A stretch of DNA of 64,000 bases, taken from the NCBI RefSeq assembly GCF_026107645.2, contig NZ_JAPCHV010000002.1:1-64000 (forward strand). Reading direction: 5' to 3'. The notes below the pieces were generated by a model. That model made no database searches. It was not told the origin of the DNA and saw only the letters and a list, made by a program, of their open reading frames with translations. Made by a program: the position numbers and the translations under genes. Each line of letters opens with the position of its first letter. Positions within the stretch are counted from its first letter, which is position 1. Below are positions 57,030 to 64,000 of the stretch, piece by piece. The stretch is from Flavobacterium sp. MFBS3-15. Lineage in GTDB: Bacteria > Bacteroidota > Bacteroidia > Flavobacteriales > Flavobacteriaceae.

Positions 57030-59057
57030 ATGACTGCATCCACTGTTTTATGGCTACTACTGTCGGCACTGGCAGCATTTGCATTATCGTTTTACCAATA
57101 TCTTTTCAAAGCCAAAAAGAGAAGCAGGCTGCATATCTTTTTGGCTTTGCTTCGTTTTATAACTTTGTTCTCGATTTTCGTACTGCTCATCAATCCGGTG
57201 ATTACGCACAAAGACCTTGAAACGGTAAAAACGCCACTGCCTATACTGCTGGATAATTCGCAGTCCATAAAAGAACTCGGGCAGGATTCACTGGCAAAGC
57301 AATTGGCTGAGAAACTCACATCGAACAGTGCTTTAAAGGACAAATTCGATGTACAGCTCTATACATTCGATGAAGGGTTTGAGTCGGGTAAAGCCCCTGA
57401 TTTTACCGGAAAGCAAACACATATTGACCAGGCGGCACAAAACCTGACGCAATTGTACCGCAATGCGGCCTATCCGGTGGTAATGCTGTCCGATGGCAAC
57501 CAGACCATAGGCAATGACTATGTGTACAGCTTCCGTGAAAATACCTCAGTTTACCCATTAGTCTTAGGTGATACCACCACATTCCTTGACCTTCGGGTAA
57601 GCCAGGTGAATGTGAACAAGTATGCTTTTTTAAAGAATAAGTTCCCTGTTGAAGTATTCCTGCAATACAGCGGCAACAAGAATGTGAATGCTGTTTTTAG
57701 CATCATGCAGGGCAATTCTGTACTGAGCAGGCAGAACGTTGCTTTCTCAAAAGATAAGAAAGCACAGTCGCTCTCTGTCCTTTTGGATGCTTCCAAAGCG
57801 GGCGTTCAGACTTTTAAAGCCGTTATCTCTTCTGCGGAAGCTGAAAAGAACAAATACAACAACACGAAGAACTTTGCGGTGGAGGTTATCGACCAGCGTT
57901 CGGAAGTGGTGTTGGTGGCGTCGGTCAACCACCCCGACCTTGGCGCACTGAAGCGTTCCATAGAGACTAACCAGCAGCGCAAGGTCACGATACTGAAACC
58001 TAACGAGTTAAAGTCATTGCAGGATTACAATGTGCTGATACTGTACCAACCGGATGCTTCGTTCCGCCAGCTTTTGGAAATGAATAAGGGCGCGGGGCTA
58101 AATACCTTTACCATTACCGGACTTTCGACCGATTTCAATTTACTGAACCAAACACAGAACCAGCTCAGCTTCAGGATGAGTTCGCAGCGGGAGGATTACC
58201 TTGCCGATTTTGAGGGCCAGTTCAACCTGTTTGCGGCTACGGACATAGGCTTTGGGCAGTTCCCTCCATTGCAGCACCCGTTCGGGACCATCACACCAAA
58301 GGAGAATACGAACGTGCTGTTGCAGGCTCGCATACGCAATGTGCGTACCGAGAACCCGCTAATGGTCTTTTCGGAGAACGGTGGACAGCGCAGTGCCTTC
58401 CTTTTAGGGGAGAACATCTGGAAATGGAGGATGGAAAGCCACCAAACTTCTAAGTCGTTTGAGCAGTTCGATATTTTCATGGATAAGACGATACAGTTTT
58501 TGGCATCGAACTCTAAGAGAAAATCATTGGTCGTAAACCATGAAAGCTTCTACAATTCGGGAGAGGTAATACAAATTACGGCACAGTACTTCAACAAGAA
58601 CTATGAGTTTGAGGAGAATGCCCGCCTGTCAATACAGTTAAAGAACAAACAGACCGGTGCCTCCAAAAGCTACGACTTCCTGAAAGGCAGCAATGAGTAT
58701 AAGGTAAATCTTGACGGGCTTGCCGCGGGGCAGTATAGCTTTACGGTAAAAGAGGCTTCATCTAATACCTCGTATAACGACTCGTTTGAAGTGCTGGACT
58801 TTGAGATTGAAAAGCAGTTTGTGAACCCTGACCTTGCGCGGTTGAAGCAAACGGCGGCCAATACCGGGGGGGCGGTGTATTATCCTTCACAGGCGGATGA
58901 GCTGGCGAATTTCCTTTTGAAGAATGAGGACTACAAAGCCATACAGAAGGAAATCATCAAAAAATCGCCGCTCATTGACTGGGTGTGGCTATTGGTTATC
59001 CTGGCAGTATCGCTTGCGGCGGAATGGTTTGTGCGCAAATACAACGGACTGCTGTAA
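57030..59057 (+). CDS. vWA-domain membrane protein
   Basis: 675 aa. Two N-terminal membrane helices (about 5-27, 37-57), a vWA-like domain with MIDAS-like LLDNSQSIKE and VVMLSDGNQT, long beta-rich periplasmic repeats (about 190-600), and a C-terminal helix (WVWLLVILAVSLAAEWFV). It has the layout of BatA/BatB-like or GlnK-ATPase-linked envelope proteins but no MoxR ATPase lies here. Function unknown. Confidence 0.82.
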   Translation: MTASTVLWLLLSALAAFALSFYQYLFKAKKRSRLHIFLALLRFITLFSIFVLLINPVITHKDLETVKTPLPILLDNSQSIKELGQDSLAKQLAEKLTSNSALKDKFDVQLYTFDEGFESGKAPDFTGKQTHIDQAAQNLTQLYRNAAYPVVMLSDGNQTIGNDYVYSFRENTSVYPLVLGDTTTFLDLRVSQVNVNKYAFLKNKFPVEVFLQYSGNKNVNAVFSIMQGNSVLSRQNVAFSKDKKAQSLSVLLDASKAGVQTFKAVISSAEAEKNKYNNTKNFAVEVIDQRSEVVLVASVNHPDLGALKRSIETNQQRKVTILKPNELKSLQDYNVLILYQPDASFRQLLEMNKGAGLNTFTITGLSTDFNLLNQTQNQLSFRMSSQREDYLADFEGQFNLFAATDIGFGQFPPLQHPFGTITPKENTNVLLQARIRNVRTENPLMVFSENGGQRSAFLLGENIWKWRMESHQTSKSFEQFDIFMDKTIQFLASNSKRKSLVVNHESFYNSGEVIQITAQYFNKNYEFEENARLSIQLKNKQTGASKSYDFLKGSNEYKVNLDGLAAGQYSFTVKEASSNTSYNDSFEVLDFEIEKQFVNPDLARLKQTAANTGGAVYYPSQADELANFLLKNEDYKAIQKEIIKKSPLIDWVWLLVILAVSLAAEWFVRKYNGLL

Positions 59058-59136
59058 GCAGTACTAAAGTTATTATAAATCCTATTTTTCTTACTGTAAT
59101 TGTTTTTAAATTTGGTAAAACACTAAATTTGAAAAC

Positions 59137-59556
59137 ATGAAAAAGATTATCGCAATTTTCAGCATAGCGGTTTTAGGCCTTACAGGATGTGGCGGAGCCA
59201 AATCTGTACACGCAACGGATATGCTTACCGCTACCGTATGGGAACTATCCTCCATTAACGGTAAAAAGGTAGATGCAGCAAGCCTCCCTAACGGCGTTCC
59301 GACTGCAACATTTGACAAGGAGCACAAGATTTCGGGCAACAGCAGCTGCAATGGCTACGGAGGCTCGTACAACCTTAATGACGAAGGAGGCATGAACATA
59401 AGCGAGATCATGTCAACAAAGATGTACTGTGAGGGCAGCATAGAGAACGAATATTTTAAAGCACTTGAAAAAATAAACGCGGCCAAAGTAGACAAGGACA
59501 AACTTACCCTGATGGAAGGTGTGGATGAGCGCCTTGTTTTTGTGCCTAAAAAATAA
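59137..59556 (+). CDS. META-domain lipoprotein
   Basis: 139 aa. Lipoprotein signal MKKIIAIFSIAVLGLTGCG (Cys18). META/HslJ domain: WELSSINGKKV, ISGNSSCNGYGGSYNL and MSTKMYCEGSIENEYFKAL. HslJ-type proteins sit in the envelope and are tied to stress or drug resistance; molecular role unclear. Its stop and the next start are 2 bp apart. Confidence 0.9.
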   Translation: MKKIIAIFSIAVLGLTGCGGAKSVHATDMLTATVWELSSINGKKVDAASLPNGVPTATFDKEHKISGNSSCNGYGGSYNLNDEGGMNISEIMSTKMYCEGSIENEYFKALEKINAAKVDKDKLTLMEGVDERLVFVPKK

Positions 59557-59558
59557 TT

Positions 59559-60230
59559 ATGATTACAAAACCTGTCCTCGACTTTTTAAAGGACTTAACT
59601 GAGAACAACAACCGCGAGTGGTTTGCAGATAACAAAAAGGCTTTCCAGGCGAATGACGCACTGGCAAAGTCTTTTTTTAATGAAGTGTATGAAGAGCTGC
59701 GCAAGCTGGACTCGATTGATAAGATGCAGATTTTCCGCATATACCGCGACATCCGTTTTTCAAAGGATAAGACTCCCTATAAGAACCATTTTAGTGTTTG
59801 GTTTTCCCGTACTAAACCGGCACTACGCGGCAGCTATTACCTGCATATCCAGCCGGGAGGCAACAGCTTTATGGAAGGAGGTTTTTGGGAACCAGATGCA
59901 CCCGATTTGCTTCGCATACGCAAAGAATTTGAGATGGATGACAGTGAAATCAAAAGTATTACATCTCACCCAAAATTCATTGAATACTTTGGAGCGCTCA
60001 GAGGGGAAGGGGTGAAAACTTCACCCAAAGGCTTTGATAAGGACCACCCCGCCATTGAGCTGATCAAAAAGAAGCAGTTTTTATTAGTGCGGAACTTTAC
60101 CGATAAGGAAGTACTGTCCAAAAACTTTAAGGAAGAAGTGATTGCAACGTTTGAGGCGATGCGCCCTTTCTTCGACTACATGAGCGATGTGCTTACTACC
60201 AATCTTAACGGGGAAAGCATAATAGAGTAA
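59559..60230 (+). CDS. DUF2461 (TIGR02453) family protein
   Basis: 223 aa. Typical parts: LDFLKDLTENNNREWFADNKKAF at the start, IFRIYRDIRFSKDKTPYKNHF, and YYLHIQPGGNSFMEGGFWEP. Widespread in bacteria, cytoplasmic, function unknown. Full length, probably co-transcribed with the META gene, closed by a hairpin terminator. Confidence 0.92.
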   Translation: MITKPVLDFLKDLTENNNREWFADNKKAFQANDALAKSFFNEVYEELRKLDSIDKMQIFRIYRDIRFSKDKTPYKNHFSVWFSRTKPALRGSYYLHIQPGGNSFMEGGFWEPDAPDLLRIRKEFEMDDSEIKSITSHPKFIEYFGALRGEGVKTSPKGFDKDHPAIELIKKKQFLLVRNFTDKEVLSKNFKEEVIATFEAMRPFFDYMSDVLTTNLNGESIIE

Positions 60231-60255
60231 AGAGGGCATGAGCCCTCTTTTTTCA
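60231..60255 (+). terminator. Terminator of the META-DUF2461 pair
   Basis: AGAGGGC-ATGA-GCCCTCT followed by TTTTT. Confidence 0.8.
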
Positions 60256-60651
60256 TTCGGGTTGCGCAAGCAGTTGCACCTGGTCTTTCAGCCTTTCAAT
60301 AAGCAGGTTCATCATGCGCTTGTTCAGGTTGGACGAGTTGAGTATGTATTCCCTGAACTCCTCTATGGTAAACATTGCCATTACCATTCCCTTTAACGCA
60401 TTACGGAATTTGATGTCCTTATGTACGGCATTGTCGATAAACTGCATTTTCTTTTCGATAGAAAATGAGTAGAAATCGCTTTTGGATTTATTTACATAAT
60501 TGAGGAAAGATTCTATAAAAATATCATTTTGGAGCTTCAGGATAGGTCTTATGGTTTGGTTTTGAAATATTTCTTCTTTACCTGACTGGGGGAGTATCTC
60601 GCCTATGGCTTCCCCCCGCAGGGCCAGCAGCCCATTATCGCGATCGTTCAT
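60253..60651 (-). CDS. 132-aa conserved protein beside ompA
   Basis: Starts MNDRDNGLLALRGEAIGEIL. All-helical: FIESFLNYVNKSKSDFYSFSIEKKMQFIDNAVHKDIKFRN and LNKRMMNLLIERLKDQ. No signal peptide or membrane segment. I recall similar proteins in Flavobacteriaceae named glyoxalase in error; nothing here supports that. 75 bp after the ompA stop. Confidence 0.75.
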   Translation of the reverse strand: MNDRDNGLLALRGEAIGEILPQSGKEEIFQNQTIRPILKLQNDIFIESFLNYVNKSKSDFYSFSIEKKMQFIDNAVHKDIKFRNALKGMVMAMFTIEEFREYILNSSNLNKRMMNLLIERLKDQVQLLAQPE

Positions 60652-60676
60652 CTTGTTTTCTTTTAAAGATAAAAAA

Positions 60677-60701
60677 AAACCTCTGCATTAAGCAGAGGTT
60701 T
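60677..60701 (-). terminator. Terminator of ompA
   Basis: CCTCTGC-ATTAA-GCAGAGG, a 7-bp stem followed on the minus strand by TTTTTTTT. Confidence 0.8.
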
Positions 60702-60725
60702 TATATATAGTTATTAACTATTCTG

Positions 60726-62018
60726 TTATTTCAGTACGAAAGTTACCCTTCTAACTGTTTGGCGTACCGCTTTGGTATCGTTGCCAAGGCTTTGTGAGCC
60801 GTTGCCTACGATATTAAGCCTGCCTTCTTCAATGCCTGCGTCAACAAGTATTTGCTTAACGTTTTTAGCCCTTCTTTCAGACAGATCCTTGTTGTAATCA
60901 GAGTTACCAACTTCGTCAGCATATCCAATTACGTCAGCCGATTTGTTCGGGTTCTCTTTCAGGTATTTGATAAGGAAATTAATACCGTTTACAGACTGTG
61001 CGTTTGGTGTATCTTTATTAAAGTCGAAGTATACATTCACGTAACCATCGTTGATAAGCTGCTCAACACCGGCCCCAACCTGCTGGATTTTTTGCTCCAT
61101 CTGCTTGTTGTTATTTTCAATGTACGACTCCAGCTCATCCGGCACACCATTTTGGTTCCTGTCGATAGTCCTTCCTTTGCTGTCTACTGCTACACCTGTA
61201 ATAGTGTTAGGCTCACTGTCAAGGTAATCCGGCACGCCGTCCTTGTCAGTATCGTTCATCATGGTCTCAAGCTCAGCAAGACGGTCTTCCATCTCTATCA
61301 GCTCGTTTGATTTCTCTTCAACATACCAGTCAGCATGCTTTTCGTGCTTACCCAGGTAAATGGATAGGCCTAACGTAGCGGTATATAGTGTACTGTCAAA
61401 ACCCTGAAAGGTCTTTTGGCTTCCGTCTTCATTATTGTATGGCCCGCCATCCCAGGTCCTGTGCTGGGAAAAGTTATTGTACATGGTAAAATCGGCATTG
61501 AAGGCTACCCTGTCAGTTATCCTGAACTGGCCGGTCATACCTATAATAAAGCTACCGATCCTGTCTTTTGCATCAGGATTTAAAATCCCGCCTTCACGTG
61601 TGTCAGTCTTGATCTGGCCTACGCCTATACCCATGTGCCCTAAAAGGTTTAGCCTTTTAGTCCATGTTTGAAAATCCATGATGCGGCCAAGGTTTGCATA
61701 TCCCTGAAGGTTAATGCTCATTACTTTGGTTTCAAATTCAAGGCTTCCGCTACCATCGTCATTAAGAACGTCGTATCCACCTTGTAATTTAAGACCAAAT
61801 TTGTTGTTGAACATGTACCTGAAACCAAGGTCAGCATGGAACAAATTGGTTACCTGCATGTGGTAGCCCGGAGTCATCGGATTGGCAGCCTTATTGGTAC
61901 CAAAAGCAGCGTCAATGGACCACTTATTGTATTCATTGACCGCTGAGCCTTCTTCCTGGGCTCTTAAGGCAGCAGGAGCGAGACATAGCATTAATAATGG
62001 GAGTACAACTTTCTTCAT
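60726..62018 (-). CDS. ompA: OmpA-family outer-membrane protein
   Basis: 430 aa. Signal peptide (MKKVVLPLLMLCLAPAALRAQ), an 8-stranded barrel (about 25-220), thrombospondin type 3-like calcium repeats (DTDKDGVPDYLDSEP, RNQNGVPDELE), and a C-terminal OmpA/Pal peptidoglycan-binding domain (VYFDFNKDTPNAQS, ADVIGYADEVGNSDYN, LSERRAKNVKQIL). Links the outer membrane to the cell wall. Single gene with its own terminator. Confidence 0.95.
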   Translation of the reverse strand: MKKVVLPLLMLCLAPAALRAQEEGSAVNEYNKWSIDAAFGTNKAANPMTPGYHMQVTNLFHADLGFRYMFNNKFGLKLQGGYDVLNDDGSGSLEFETKVMSINLQGYANLGRIMDFQTWTKRLNLLGHMGIGVGQIKTDTREGGILNPDAKDRIGSFIIGMTGQFRITDRVAFNADFTMYNNFSQHRTWDGGPYNNEDGSQKTFQGFDSTLYTATLGLSIYLGKHEKHADWYVEEKSNELIEMEDRLAELETMMNDTDKDGVPDYLDSEPNTITGVAVDSKGRTIDRNQNGVPDELESYIENNNKQMEQKIQQVGAGVEQLINDGYVNVYFDFNKDTPNAQSVNGINFLIKYLKENPNKSADVIGYADEVGNSDYNKDLSERRAKNVKQILVDAGIEEGRLNIVGNGSQSLGNDTKAVRQTVRRVTFVLK

Positions 62019-62150
62019 AATAATTGTTTATTGTTTATCAGTATTATTGGCTATTATCTGGTATAGATAATATGAACGGGGCAAAAGTAAAGATTTTTAT
62101 TTTAAGAAATAGTATTACTTTTATGACGAAAATTTTAACAAAAGTAAAAA

Positions 62151-63503
62151 ATGTTTTCTATAACTAATCCTTTTAACAAAACTTTTTTGTCAAATCACGA
62201 ATATTTTTCTGAATATCAGGTGAGTACAAAACTGGGGTTGGCCGGTAAAGCTTATGCCGGATGGAGTGAACTATCAGTTAATCAACGGATTAATTTTATA
62301 AAAACTTTAGTATTTACCTTAACAAAACAACAACATTTACTGGCCGAGAAATGCACTTTGGAGATGGGGAAGCCTATTGCCCAATCTGTCGCAGAAGTAA
62401 GTAAATGCAGGATGCTTTGCGAATTTTATATTGAGAATGCAGAAGGTTTTCTCATCGGAAAGGAAATCAATACAGATGCCTCAAGCAGTTATGTTACTTA
62501 TGAACCTTTGGGGGTAATACTGGGTGTGATGCCCTGGAATTTCCCTTACTGGCAGGTATTCCGGTTTGCCATACCTGCACTTATCGCAGGTAATACAGTA
62601 GTTGTAAAGCATGCGTCCAATGTTGCCGGGTGCTCAATACTTCTTGAAAATCTTTTTCTCGAGGCAGGTTTTCCGGAAGGTGTATATACCAACCTTATTA
62701 TTTCCGGTGATCAGGTGGAGGGCGTTATCAATAACCCCATCATAAAAGGCGTGTCGGTTACCGGCAGCGAAAAGGCCGGCACGGCTGTAGCTTCGGCGGC
62801 TGCCCGGCAGGTAAAAAAAGCGGTTTTGGAGCTGGGCGGAAGCAACGCATTTATTGTTTGCAGTGATGCTGATTTGGAGAAAGCGATTGAGGTAGGTGTG
62901 AATGCCCGCATGCAGAATACCGGACAAAGCTGCATTGCTGCCAAACGGTTTTTAGTACACCAATCCGTGTTTGAGAAATTTACAGAAGGTTTTAAACAAC
63001 GCATAGAAGCGCAAAAGGTGGGTGACCCTATGGACGATGCAACAGAAATTGGGCCCATGGCGCGTGAAGACCTGGCGGTGGAAGTGGAGAAACAGGTTAA
63101 CGATTCTGTCGCGATGGGAGCTAAGGTCCTTTCAGGCGGAAAACGGAAGGATGCATTTTTTGAGCCTACGCTGATTACAGGGGTTACAACAGATATGCCG
63201 ATTTTTAAGCAGGAAGTTTTCGGGCCTGTCGCCGCCGTAATGCCTTTTGATACATTTGAAGAAGCGGTAGCGTTAAGCAATTCTACCGAATTCGGCCTTG
63301 GTGTTACTGTATTTACACGGGATGTTGAGGGCATCCGAAAAAAGATACACCTTTTTGAAGAGGGAGCCGTATTCATCAATGCAATGGTGAAGTCAGATCC
63401 TGCCCTGCCTTTCGGAGGGGTAAAGAAGTCCGGATTCGGGCGTGAGCTTGCAGAGAACGGGCTTAAAGAGTTTGTAAATGTAAAAACGGTTTACATAAAG
63501 TGA
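62151..63503 (+). CDS. NAD(P)-dependent aldehyde dehydrogenase (succinate-semialdehyde type)
   Basis: 450 aa. GVMPWNFPYWQVFR, VSVTGSEKAG, catalytic Glu227 in VLELGGSNAF and nucleophile Cys261 in NTGQSCIAAKRF. The short form (about 450 aa) and MPWNFPYWQ fit the succinate-semialdehyde dehydrogenase Sad/GabD2 group. Oxidises an aldehyde to an acid, succinate semialdehyde being the likely substrate. Stand-alone. Confidence 0.93.
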   Translation: MFSITNPFNKTFLSNHEYFSEYQVSTKLGLAGKAYAGWSELSVNQRINFIKTLVFTLTKQQHLLAEKCTLEMGKPIAQSVAEVSKCRMLCEFYIENAEGFLIGKEINTDASSSYVTYEPLGVILGVMPWNFPYWQVFRFAIPALIAGNTVVVKHASNVAGCSILLENLFLEAGFPEGVYTNLIISGDQVEGVINNPIIKGVSVTGSEKAGTAVASAAARQVKKAVLELGGSNAFIVCSDADLEKAIEVGVNARMQNTGQSCIAAKRFLVHQSVFEKFTEGFKQRIEAQKVGDPMDDATEIGPMAREDLAVEVEKQVNDSVAMGAKVLSGGKRKDAFFEPTLITGVTTDMPIFKQEVFGPVAAVMPFDTFEEAVALSNSTEFGLGVTVFTRDVEGIRKKIHLFEEGAVFINAMVKSDPALPFGGVKKSGFGRELAENGLKEFVNVKTVYIK

Positions 63504-63658
63504 CAGGGAATCGTCCGAAAGTTGCCAAATATAAGATGAAACTTACAGATAGTTGCGAGGATGGCAAAAATGGCTCTGACACCCTGTTAAAGTTGATGTA
63601 TCGGATAGTGCAATAGTGTAAAAGTGCTATTTTTAGCGCCTTAATCCAAAATACATCA

Positions 63659-64000
63659 ATGAAGAAATTATTTGCCATTCTTGGTTTATCAGCACTTACT
63701 TTACTACAGTTCAATTGCTCATCGTCCGATGGTGACAATCCGCCGACGGATACCACTGACGATACTCCCGGGCCGGGTACCAATGAGGTTGACTTCTGGC
63801 TTACCAACAATGCCGGAACCATCAGGCTTACAAAACAAAATACGGTTCTCGATTTTGGTACGGTAGACAATACGCTCCCTACAATAGAGGTGAATGAAGC
63901 ATCAACGTTCCAGACGGTAGATGGTTACGGCTATACCCTAACCGGAGGCAGTGTACAGGTCATCAATAACCTGAACGCTGCACGCAAGCAGGAATTGCTC
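63659..64000 (+). CDS. GH30-like glycoside hydrolase lipoprotein, N-terminal part
   Basis: Runs off the window after 114 codons. Lipoprotein signal MKKLFAILGLSALTLLQFNC (Cys20), a disordered Asp/Thr/Pro linker, then a beta-strand region and EASTFQTVDGYGYTLTGGSV followed by LNAARKQELL. The pattern DG-G-ALTGSSA ... LL is the start of the GH30 (glucosylceramidase-like) barrel. The catalytic residues lie outside the window, so activity cannot be checked. Confidence 0.75.
   Translation, partial: MKKLFAILGLSALTLLQFNCSSSDGDNPPTDTTDDTPGPGTNEVDFWLTNNAGTIRLTKQNTVLDFGTVDNTLPTIEVNEASTFQTVDGYGYTLTGGSVQVINNLNAARKQELL

Overview
The window comes from a Bacteroidota genome, most likely a Flavobacterium-like Flavobacteriaceae. 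Evidence: promoters of the TAnnTTTG type, a type IX secretion sorting tail, a TonB-dependent receptor with an N-terminal carboxypeptidase-regulatory-like domain, a hybrid two-component regulator, tRNA genes without encoded CCA, and many short palindromic intergenic repeats. Protein family names rest on reading the translations; no search was run.

Layout. 1-300: 3' end of an IS transposase. 300-5050 (minus): VOC protein, DUF1801 protein, a tandem pair of Crp-like regulators, a TonB-dependent receptor. 5331-13165: an RNA-repair-like island with a WYL regulator (minus), RtcB RNA ligase, two small independent transcription units, an array of seven degenerate tRNA-like sequences (one split by a mobile repeat), an unknown 106-aa protein, a second block of structured RNA including a permuted tRNA mimic, an SPFH/slipin protein and an ERI1-like DEDDh exonuclease. 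A perfect 19-bp palindrome overlaps the rtcB promoter, and a near copy lies at the same spacing in front of the second RNA block, so both are probably under one regulator. Four of the five copies of a cruciform repeat in the window lie here.

13181-20895: MscS channel, GH15 hydrolase divergent from a fused OtsA-OtsB trehalose enzyme, NhaA antiporter, esterase. 21121-29579: hybrid sensor/AraC regulator followed by a 1900-residue repetitive T9SS-secreted protein. 29745-31084: remnant of a serine recombinase against tRNA-Arg(ACG), apt, and a 46-aa gene. 31228-43035: BlaI/M56 sensor pair, lipoprotein, MFS exporter, DUF1684 protein, a SAM-I riboswitch-controlled metB-hom operon, small stress-type proteins, CrcB, GNAT and VOC.

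43160-55974: a large Ter (tellurite/chemical stress) operon: HAD and phosphoribosyltransferase, four TerD paralogs, TelA, two TerY-type vWA proteins, PP2C phosphatase, protein kinase, TerC and two unknown proteins. Its larger spacers are each occupied by a different repeat family. 56254-64000: FabG, a vWA membrane protein, META-domain lipoprotein, DUF2461 protein, OmpA, an aldehyde dehydrogenase, and the start of a GH30-like lipoprotein.

The most unusual content is 5331-13165: a ligase, an exonuclease, an SPFH protein and a regulator combined with tRNA mimics whose readable anticodons are mostly GUN.
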